From contig NZ_OAOQ01000017.1 of the NCBI RefSeq assembly GCF_900207575.1, forward strand, positions 1-64,000: 64,000 nt of DNA. The letters run 5' to 3'. The stretch is from Cereibacter ovatus (GTDB taxonomy: Bacteria; Pseudomonadota; Alphaproteobacteria; Rhodobacterales; Rhodobacteraceae). Every line of letters begins with the position of its first letter. Positions within the stretch are counted from its first letter, which is position 1. The notes below the pieces were generated by a model. It searched no databases and was not told the origin of the DNA. It was given only the letters and a program-made list of their open reading frames with translations. Below, in pieces: positions 56,871 to 64,000 of this stretch. The position numbers and the translations under genes were made by a program.

Positions 56871-57863
56871 ATGCCCGACGACCTGACGACGCCCGAAGTG
56901 CAGCCCGAAGCGCCCCCGCTGGACTCGTCGCCGGAGCTGCCCGCAGCCGAGGCCAGTCCTGAACCTGAATCCGAAGGGCATGGCCCGCGCCGCTTTCCGG
57001 CGATCAATCCCGATGCAATCCGGCAGGCGTTCGAGACCGGCCACTATCCCTATGCCCGCCGCATGGGACGCGCGGCCTACGAATCCGAAAAGGCGAAACT
57101 TCAGGCCGAGCTTCTGAAGGTCCAGATCTGGGCGCAGGACACCGGCCAGAAGTTCGTCATCCTGATGGAAGGCCGCGACGCCGCCGGCAAGGGCGGCACG
57201 ATCAAGCGGTTCATGGAGCATCTGAACCCGCGCTATGCCCGGGTCGTCGCCCTGACCAAGCCCTCCGACCGCGAGAAGGGCCAGTGGTTCTTCCAGCGGT
57301 ATATCGAGCATCTGCCGACCACCGGCGAAATCGTGTTCTTCGACCGAAGCTGGTATAACCGCGCCGGCGTCGAGCGGGTGATGGGCTTCTGCACCCCCGC
57401 CGAGTATCTGGAATTCATGCGTCAGGCGCCGGAACTGGAACGGATGCTGGTCCGGTCGGGCATCCGGCTTTACAAATACTGGTTCTCTGTCACCCGCGAG
57501 GAGCAGCGCGCCCGGTTCCTCGCACGCGAGACCGACCCGCTGAAACGCTGGAAACTGTCGCCGATCGACAAGGCCAGCCTCGACAAATGGGACGACTACA
57601 CCGAGGCGAAAGAGGCGATGTTCTTCTATACCGACACCGCCGATGCGCCTTGGGTGATCGTGAAGTCGAACGACAAGAAACGGGCGCGGCTGAACTGCAT
57701 GCGGCATTTCCTGTCGACCATCGACTATCCCGGCAAGGATCCCGATGTGGTGGGCCACCCCGATCCGCTGATTGTCGGCCGCGCCTCGCAGGTGATCCGG
57801 GCGTCCGACAACATCCTTGGCGCGGCCACCCCGCCGGACCTGCGCAAACCGCGCCCGGCCTGA
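56871..57863 (+). CDS. ppk2: Polyphosphate kinase 2
   Basis: A 330-residue PPK2-family kinase, which moves phosphate between polyphosphate and nucleotides. An acidic Pro/Glu-rich N-terminal tail (1-45) precedes the core. Walker A is MEGRDAAGKGGTIK (99-112). Walker B and lid regions read EIVFFDRSWYNRAGVERVMG and SVTREEQRARFLARETDP. The C-part has WVIVKSNDKKRARLNCMRHF. The single-core length is that of one-domain (class I-like) PPK2. Nucleotide preference cannot be read. It stands between the LuxR-fusion gene and a MATE exporter with no shared operon evident. Confidence 0.94.
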   Translation: MPDDLTTPEVQPEAPPLDSSPELPAAEASPEPESEGHGPRRFPAINPDAIRQAFETGHYPYARRMGRAAYESEKAKLQAELLKVQIWAQDTGQKFVILMEGRDAAGKGGTIKRFMEHLNPRYARVVALTKPSDREKGQWFFQRYIEHLPTTGEIVFFDRSWYNRAGVERVMGFCTPAEYLEFMRQAPELERMLVRSGIRLYKYWFSVTREEQRARFLARETDPLKRWKLSPIDKASLDKWDDYTEAKEAMFFYTDTADAPWVIVKSNDKKRARLNCMRHFLSTIDYPGKDPDVVGHPDPLIVGRASQVIRASDNILGAATPPDLRKPRPA

Positions 57864-58039
57864 TCGCCCGCCCGTTGGCCGGGGCTGGCACGACGCAGCC
57901 CCGGCTCCGCCCGAGGTATCCGCCCCTGCGGCCCCGTCTGGCGCGGCCCGCCCGCATCCTGATGCTGGCCCGGGGGGGCGTCGGCCCTGATGCCGCGCGT
58001 CCGCTTGTGGCCCGGCACCGGCCGCGCTATGGCTGCGCC

Positions 58040-59425
58040 ATGACCCGGCCTTCAAGCACTTCCGACCACGTCCGGGCGATCCTTGCGCTGGGCCTGCCGC
58101 TGATCGGCAGCCATCTGGCGCAGATGTCGCTGCATGTGACCGATACGGTGATGCTGGGCTGGTATGGCGTGACCGAACTGGCCTCGGTCGTCCTTGGCGC
58201 TTCGATCTTTTTCATCACCTTCATCCTTGGCGCGGGGTTCGCGCAGGCGGTGATGCCCATGGTCGCCGAGGCGCTGGGCCGGGGAGACGAGGCGCAGGTG
58301 CGCCGCGACACCCGCATGGGTCTCTGGCTGTCCATCGGCTTCGGGGCGGCGACCTATCCGGTGTTCTGGTGGTCGGGCGCACTGCTTCTGGCGCTGCGAC
58401 AAGACCCCGAAGTGGCGGCACTGGCACAGGATTACCTGCGCGTGGCCGGGCTGGGGATGATCCCCGCCCTGCTGGTGATGGTGCTGAAAAGCACCTTCTC
58501 GGCGCTCGGTAGAACGCAGATCGTGCTCTGGGCGACGCTCGCCGCGGTGGCGGTGAATGCGGTTCTGAACTGGGCACTGATCTTTGGCAAATGGGGCGCG
58601 CCGGAACTGGGGGTGACCGGCGCGGCCCTCGCCTCGGTCGCCGCGCAGACCATGTCTCTCCTGGCCCTTGCGCTCTATGCCGCGGTCCAACCCGCCCTCT
58701 GCCGCTTCCACCTGTTCCAGCGGTTCTGGCGCCCCGACTGGCCGGCCCTGGCCCGCGTCTTCGCCCTGGGCTGGCCCATCGGCCTTACTGGCCTGGCCGA
58801 GGGCAGCATCTTTCAGGCGGCCGCCCTGATGATGGGCTGGCTGGGCACCGTGCCGCTCGCCGCCCACGGCATCGCCCTTGAAATCACCGCCCTCGCCTTC
58901 ATGGTCCATGTCGGGATCTCGAACGCCGCCACCATCCGCACCGGCCATGCAGATGGCGCGGGCGACCCCCGCGGCCTGCGCGACGGCGCCCGCGTGGCCA
59001 TCGGCCTGTCGCTGGCGGTCTGTTTTGTGATTGTCACCCTGTTCCTGACCGTCCCTCAGCAGATCATCGCGCTTTTCCTTGACCTCTCCCAACCGGAATC
59101 GGCGGAAATCATCGCCTTCGGCACGATCCTCCTTGCCCTTGCCGCATTGTTTCAGGTGGCGGATGCAATGCAGGTCATGGCGCTTGGCCTCTTGCGCGGC
59201 CTGCGCGATACCCGCGTGCCCATGGCACTGGCCACCATCAGCTACTGGCTTGTCGGCATCCCGACCAGCTACCTGCTGGCCTTCCCGCTCGGCCTCGGCG
59301 GTCCCGGCCTCTGGCTCGGCCTCGTGATCGGCCTCACCCTCGCAGGCGCACTTCTGATGATCCGGTTCTGGCTTCGCGCCCCGCGCCCGCCCGTTCATTC
59401 TGGCCCAAATATCCTCGGGGGGTGA
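58040..59425 (+). CDS. MATE-family multidrug/cation exporter
   Basis: A 461-residue antiporter of the MATE family with twelve helices. The start was revised to the ATG at 58040 (MTRPSSTSDHVRAILALGLP). The helix 1 region reads GSHLAQMSLHVTDTVMLGWY, and the mirrored half starts near RVFALGWPIGLTGLAEGSIF. Sodium or proton coupling cannot be told. The last eleven residues (PVHSGPNILGG) are encoded by the 3'-end repeat copy 3, so this tail is not part of the usual MATE fold. Confidence 0.93.
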   Translation: MTRPSSTSDHVRAILALGLPLIGSHLAQMSLHVTDTVMLGWYGVTELASVVLGASIFFITFILGAGFAQAVMPMVAEALGRGDEAQVRRDTRMGLWLSIGFGAATYPVFWWSGALLLALRQDPEVAALAQDYLRVAGLGMIPALLVMVLKSTFSALGRTQIVLWATLAAVAVNAVLNWALIFGKWGAPELGVTGAALASVAAQTMSLLALALYAAVQPALCRFHLFQRFWRPDWPALARVFALGWPIGLTGLAEGSIFQAAALMMGWLGTVPLAAHGIALEITALAFMVHVGISNAATIRTGHADGAGDPRGLRDGARVAIGLSLAVCFVIVTLFLTVPQQIIALFLDLSQPESAEIIAFGTILLALAALFQVADAMQVMALGLLRGLRDTRVPMALATISYWLVGIPTSYLLAFPLGLGGPGLWLGLVIGLTLAGALLMIRFWLRAPRPPVHSGPNILGG

Positions 59426-59459
59426 GCCGCATCGCGGCGAGGGGGGCAGACAGCCCCCC
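59394..59459 (+). repeat. 3'-end repeat element, copy 3, inside the MATE stop region
   Basis: The box TTCATTCTGGCCCAAATATC starts at 59394 and overlaps the MATE stop (TGA at 59423-59425). A G-tract and a 7-bp hairpin follow (GGGGGGC 59441-59447, loop AGACA, GCCCCCC 59453-59459). Confidence 0.75.
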
Positions 59460-59472
59460 TGCATCGCCGGCC

Positions 59473-59883
59473 CTAGTCGTCGCGCCCGCCCTTCATCAGG
59501 CGATCCGCCTTGCGCCGGACCAGCACCCCGCGCAGATCGTGCATCGCCAGCAGCAAGGCATCCGTCACCGCCTCAAGCTGCGCATCGGTCGCGCGGGCCT
59601 GCGCCCAGTGCGCGGTCAGGTTCAGATGATCCACCGTGCGCAGGATGTCATCCACCTCGCGCCGAGCGACGGTCTCGGCCCGGTCGACGATCCAGCGCCG
59701 GATTTCGGCCAGATCGGTCTCGTCCAGCGCCCGGTCGCCCTGGGGCCGGATCTCGCCCGTCCGCAGGTTGACCGTCGCGATAGGCTCCATCGCGATCCGC
59801 TGCTGACGGCTGGCCCCTTCGACGCGGAACACGGTCGCGCCATTCTCGCGGATGCGGAAATAGTGGCCCGGCAGATCGGACAT
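59473..59883 (-). CDS. Conserved hypothetical protein
   Basis: A 136-residue protein reading SDLPGHYFRIRENGATVFRV at the start. It is rich in Arg/Glu, with a helical C-terminal half (TDAQLEAVTDALLLAMHDLR). I recall close relatives in other Rhodobacteraceae, but no function. Its start lies 6 bp past the aspartate aminotransferase stop, in the same direction, so the two are probably cotranscribed. No signal peptide, membrane helix or catalytic motif is seen. Confidence 0.75.
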   Translation of the reverse strand: MSDLPGHYFRIRENGATVFRVEGASRQQRIAMEPIATVNLRTGEIRPQGDRALDETDLAEIRRWIVDRAETVARREVDDILRTVDHLNLTAHWAQARATDAQLEAVTDALLLAMHDLRGVLVRRKADRLMKGGRDD

Positions 59884-59889
59884 GCGCCC

Positions 59890-61170
<1,281 letters not shown>

Positions 61171-61196
61171 TCAAGCGGTTTGAAGGGGTTGGGATC

Positions 61197-61466
61197 ATGG
61201 CCGAGACGGCAGAGGCGCGGCTGAAACGCATGTCCATGCGGTCGTGGCGGCGTGGCACCAAAGAGATGGATCTGATTCTTGGTCCCTGGTCCGACGCCCA
61301 TCTTGCCGGGCTGGATGACGCCGATCTGGCGCTTTACGATTCGCTGTTGAACGAGAACGATCAGGATCTGCTGCCCTGGGTTCTGGGTCAGCGTCAGCCG
61401 CCGGAACGCCTTGCGGGGCTGATCGCGGAAATCGGCGCCTTCGCGCGGGCGCGGCTGTCGCGCTGA
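61197..61466 (+). CDS. sdhE: FAD assembly factor SdhE (SdhAF2 family)
   Basis: An 89-residue protein that helps attach FAD covalently to succinate dehydrogenase. The start was set at the ATG at 61197 from the family N-terminus (AETAEARLKRMSMRSWRRGT) and the promoter position. The RGxxE flavinylation motif is RRGTKE. The rest is a compact helical bundle with LDDADLALYDSLLNENDQDL and WVLGQRQPP. No sdh genes are near. A 14-bp tandem repeat spans its stop. Confidence 0.93.
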   Translation: MAETAEARLKRMSMRSWRRGTKEMDLILGPWSDAHLAGLDDADLALYDSLLNENDQDLLPWVLGQRQPPERLAGLIAEIGAFARARLSR

Positions 61467-61512
61467 AAGGGTCGCGCTGAAAGGGTCGCGCCGAAATTGT
61501 CGCGATGAAACC
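61457..61512 (+). repeat. Four-unit 14-bp tandem repeat at the sdhE 3' end
   Basis: Units of GTCGCGCTGAAAGG occur at 61457-61470 and 61471-61484. Diverged units follow at 61485-61498 (ending GCCGAAATT) and 61499-61512. The first unit carries the sdhE stop TGA. Confidence 0.7.
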
Positions 61513-61605
61513 AACGCGCTGACGCGGAAAAGTTCTCACGAGTTTACGGTATGTTTGCTGTTTGTGCCGATTCTGCCTCCTGCGGATCAATGTTGGAGAA
61601 CAGGA

Positions 61606-62103
61606 ATGACGGTTCACGCAGGTATTCTCGATGGCTCGCAGAAGGCGTTCCTTCTGGGCTATCTCGAGAGCCTTTCGCTGGTGGAGCGTCTTCACCGGCT
61701 GCTGCTCGATGTGGTTAAGGACGAGTTTGAACGGCTCAACCTGCTCGAGATCAATTCGGTGCAGGCGCTTTTGCTGTTCAACGTCGGAGAGAACGAGGTG
61801 ACGGCCGGAGAGTTGAAAAGCCGCGGCTATTATCAGGGCTCGAACGTCAGCTACAATCTGAAGAAGCTGGTCGAACTGGGCTACATGCATCACCAGCGGT
61901 CCGAGATCGACCGCCGTTCGGTCCGGGTGCGGCTGACCGAGAAGGGACGCAAGGTGCGTCAGATCCTGACCGACCTGTTCGCCCGTCACGCCGAAGGGTT
62001 GGACCGTCGCGGCGTGCTTGGCGTGGCCGGGATGGAAGACATCAACCATGCCCTGCGCCGGATGGAGCGGTATTGGACCGAACAGATCCGCTACATCTAT
62101 TAG
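61606..62103 (+). CDS. ldtR: MarR-family winged-helix regulator, LdtR type
   Basis: A 165-residue DNA-binding protein. The start was revised to the ATG at 61606 behind GGAGAACAGGA. An N-terminal helix leads into the winged helix: VTAGELKSRGYYQGSNVSYN as recognition part and EIDRRSVRVRLTEKGRKVRQ as wing. It closely resembles LdtR-type regulators of Rhodobacterales and Rhizobiales, which control cell-envelope L,D-transpeptidase and stress genes. No such target gene is visible here. It lies 139 bp past sdhE, in its own unit. Confidence 0.88.
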   Translation: MTVHAGILDGSQKAFLLGYLESLSLVERLHRLLLDVVKDEFERLNLLEINSVQALLLFNVGENEVTAGELKSRGYYQGSNVSYNLKKLVELGYMHHQRSEIDRRSVRVRLTEKGRKVRQILTDLFARHAEGLDRRGVLGVAGMEDINHALRRMERYWTEQIRYIY

Positions 62104-62378
62104 CCCAAGGTGGCGCCGTTCATTGACCTGCGGGGGGCCGTCGGCGCGGCTGGCCCGCGGCGCTGGCGGTTCCGTCAGGCGCCGGGTCGATCATTCCGCA
62201 TCGGGGCGATGCCTTGGGTTTGGCTTCCTTGGTCTGCTGTCCCGTGCCGCTTGGCTTGCGCCGGGCGCCTTGTCAGGGCCAAGTGATGCCTTGGCCCTGA
62301 CGCCCCCTTGGCGCGGCGGTTTGCCGTGCCTCTGGTCGGGGGGCGCCGGGGGTGATCGGCGGCAGCGGCAGGGCGCGC

Positions 62379-63515
62379 CTATTGTCCGGTGTTGGCCACC
62401 TGATTTGCCGCACCCGTGGCCCCGGTGATCGCGCTCAGCGTTTTCTGCCACTGCACGAAGGGCGCCTCGGTGACATAGATCGTATCGCCGTCGCGGATGG
62501 TGAAGTCGCGCGCCTCGAACAGGCCGGTGGGCTGGGTCAGGTCCAGCACATAGACCATGCGCTGGTCGCCCGACAGATCCTTGCGCCCCAGCACGGCGTT
62601 GGCGATCTCGGCCGGCTCGTCGCGCAGGACAAACACGCCCTTCGGATCGGCGATCTGGGTGTTCAGGCCGCCCACCCGCGCCAGCGCCTCAAGCGCCGAA
62701 ACGTTCTGGGTGTCGAACTGGATCCGGCTTTGCGCCCCCATCGCGCCCAGCGCCACGAACGAGCGGCTGTCCTGTTCCACCACCACCACATCGCCGGGGC
62801 GCAGCGCGATATCAAGCGAGGGGTTGCGGTAAAGGTCTTCCAGCCAGATCTGCCCGGTCCGGCCGTTCCGGGTCACGCGGACGATGGCGGTGCTGACCGG
62901 AATGGTGGTTCCGCCGGCCTTGGCCAGCATCGCCGCCAGTGTCCGGGTCGGCCGCTCGATCGGAAAGACGCCCTGGGCACCCACTGCGCCCGACACGGTG
63001 ACGGTGCTTCCGTCGCCGGCAAGGCGCTGCACCGTGATCTGCGGATCGGGGGTCTGATCCTGAAGCTGGCGGGTGATCGCCTGCCGCAGCCCCTCGGGGG
63101 TCTGGCCGGCGGCGCGGATGCGCCCGGCATAGGGGACATAGATATAGCCCTGCCCGTCGACCTCGACCTGATCGAGCGACGAGACCCGCTGCCCCGCATT
63201 GCCCAGAAGCGGGTCGTCGCGCACGTTTTCGAACACGGTGATGCCCAGCCGGTCGCCCGGCGCGATCATGTCGGACCCCATCAGACCGGCATCGCGGAAG
63301 GTTCGGCTGAACCCGAACGCCGGCGTGGTCGCGGCCGCGCGGCTGACATGGCCGTTCACCGGCACCACGAAGGCATCGCCCTGTTTCTGCGACGCCCCCG
63401 AAAGGATCTCGCGCTTGTTCGGGCCAGAGCGCGGCAGGCCGCAGGCGGCCACCAGACTGGAAACGATCAAAAGCAGGGCAAGCGTCCTTGCCCCTTTGAC
63501 GGTCGAAACTTTCAC
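62379..63515 (-). CDS. Polysaccharide export lipoprotein (Wza/KpsD family)
   Basis: A 378-residue outer-membrane export protein. The start was revised to a GTG at 63515 behind GGAG, which gives a lipoprotein signal with lipobox LVAAC (Cys25). The Poly_export domain begins near IAPGDRLGITVFENVRDDPL and continues with VDGQGYIYVPYAGRIRAAGQ. Two SLBB-like domains follow (VTVSGAVGAQGVFPIERPTR and ALARVGGLNTQI). The C-terminus ends ANQVANTGQ. It forms the outer channel for capsule or exopolysaccharide. The next gene upstream encodes a capsule-export protein, which supports a capsule locus. Confidence 0.93.
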   Translation of the reverse strand: MKVSTVKGARTLALLLIVSSLVAACGLPRSGPNKREILSGASQKQGDAFVVPVNGHVSRAAATTPAFGFSRTFRDAGLMGSDMIAPGDRLGITVFENVRDDPLLGNAGQRVSSLDQVEVDGQGYIYVPYAGRIRAAGQTPEGLRQAITRQLQDQTPDPQITVQRLAGDGSTVTVSGAVGAQGVFPIERPTRTLAAMLAKAGGTTIPVSTAIVRVTRNGRTGQIWLEDLYRNPSLDIALRPGDVVVVEQDSRSFVALGAMGAQSRIQFDTQNVSALEALARVGGLNTQIADPKGVFVLRDEPAEIANAVLGRKDLSGDQRMVYVLDLTQPTGLFEARDFTIRDGDTIYVTEAPFVQWQKTLSAITGATGAANQVANTGQ

Positions 63516-63559
63516 TGCCCGGGCTCCTTGATGGAGATGCCTCAAGTTTTTCAGGCAAG

Positions 63560-64000
63560 CTATCGGAATAGAGAGGCATTCGCCAGTCCGGGCTGGTCGG
63601 CCCCGCCGACAAGGCGCAACTGTTGCCCTGGTGCCGCGCTGTTGTCGGCGGCAAGCTGGTCATAGGGATCCAGCGGCGCCAGCATCCGGTCGACGATCCG
63701 CCGCAACAGCCGCCTGCGCCCGCCCATCGAATAAAACCCCCCCGTCAGCTGTGAACTTCCCAGCAGGAAGCGGCGAAAATCGCGATAGGCATGGCTGTCG
63801 GGGCGGCGCGGGTTGGCAAAGAAGTCGGGTAGGGGCTGAGTCGAGACGAATTCGGGTTTGGCATAGATCGCCGCCCCGAAGGTTTTGACCGGCAGGCCGC
63901 GCCACAGCGCCTGTTGCCCGGCGGTCGAATTCACCGTGACCGCACTTTGGGCATGGGCCAGCAGCCGGGCCAGCTTGCCGCCGCGCACGAAATGCACCCG
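63560..64000 (-). CDS. Capsule biosynthesis/export protein, C-terminal part (KpsS/KpsC-like)
   Basis: The frame enters from the window edge and gives 146 residues, with the 5' part missing. It reads VHFVRGGKLARLLAHAQSAV, then TVNSTAGQQALWRGLPVKTF and PLPDFFANPRRPDSHAYRDF. This matches the C-terminal half of Capsule_synth (KpsC/KpsS) proteins, which build the Kdo linker of capsules. Its stop lies 44 bp before the start of the export lipoprotein gene, so both belong to one operon that continues beyond 64000. Confidence 0.8.
   Translation of the reverse strand, partial: RVHFVRGGKLARLLAHAQSAVTVNSTAGQQALWRGLPVKTFGAAIYAKPEFVSTQPLPDFFANPRRPDSHAYRDFRRFLLGSSQLTGGFYSMGGRRRLLRRIVDRMLAPLDPYDQLAADNSAAPGQQLRLVGGADQPGLANASLFR

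Overview
The window is high-GC chromosomal DNA from an alphaproteobacterium, almost certainly a Rhodobacteraceae member close to Rhodobacter, Tabrizicola or Gemmobacter. The evidence is the yajC-secD-secF / 117-residue ORF / ccmABCD-ccmG arrangement (the helABCDX order of Rhodobacter capsulatus), an LdtR-type MarR regulator, cytochrome c' beside a cytochrome b561, and an Fnr-type box in front of ubiTUV. No rRNA, tRNA or CRISPR array was seen. The species cannot be fixed from sequence reading alone.

Layout. 1-148: one end of an IS5-family insertion sequence. 230-9800: ssb, a lytic transglycosylase, serS, Sec accessory genes and cytochrome c maturation. 9954-15489: aconitase, a DUF1223 protein, trpS and a rhomboid-like membrane protein. 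15513-25168: murJ, glnD and an LpoA-like lipoprotein on the minus strand, then rsmI, a YraN protein and gshB on the plus strand, then comM. 25260-28523: a decayed hexuronate-catabolism locus. It holds remnants of kdgK, a GntR regulator, uxaC, TRAP-transporter dctQ and dctM, and uxuB, broken by frameshifts, stops and internal deletions that splice neighbouring genes together. 28595-30300: efp and its lysine ligase epmA, divergent. 30353-34672: a membrane hydrolase, then genes with a nitric-oxide theme (Ric/YtfE repair protein behind an NnrR-like box, cytochrome b561, cytochrome c') and a class II aldolase. 34893-39288: a phospholipase-D-like protein, an EEP-family protein, a phasin-like protein and an APH/P-loop kinase fusion. 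39285-43861: ubiX and ubiD, divergent from ubiT, ubiU and ubiV, with an Fnr-type box between them. 44022-49137: a cation diffusion facilitator and an RND efflux pair behind a strong palindrome. 49342-61092: a DUF475 membrane protein, an Xre/RES toxin-antitoxin pair, parE, a glutathione transferase, a LuxR/alpha-beta-hydrolase fusion, ppk2, a MATE exporter and an aspartate aminotransferase. 61197-64000: sdhE, ldtR and the start of a capsule-export locus that runs off the window.

Themes. Several units fit a facultative, oxygen-sensing lifestyle: cytochrome c maturation, oxygen-independent ubiquinone synthesis under a probable Fnr site, and NO-related proteins near a probable NnrR site. The most unusual items are the hexuronate graveyard, a LuxR/hydrolase fusion whose hydrolase has lost its catalytic Ser and His, a rhomboid that has lost its catalytic pair, and a repeated 3'-end element (three copies) that supplies the C-terminal residues of one protein. 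Starts marked as revised were moved from the longest open frame using Shine-Dalgarno sites, family N-termini or overlaps. All functional names come from reading the translated proteins, without database searches.
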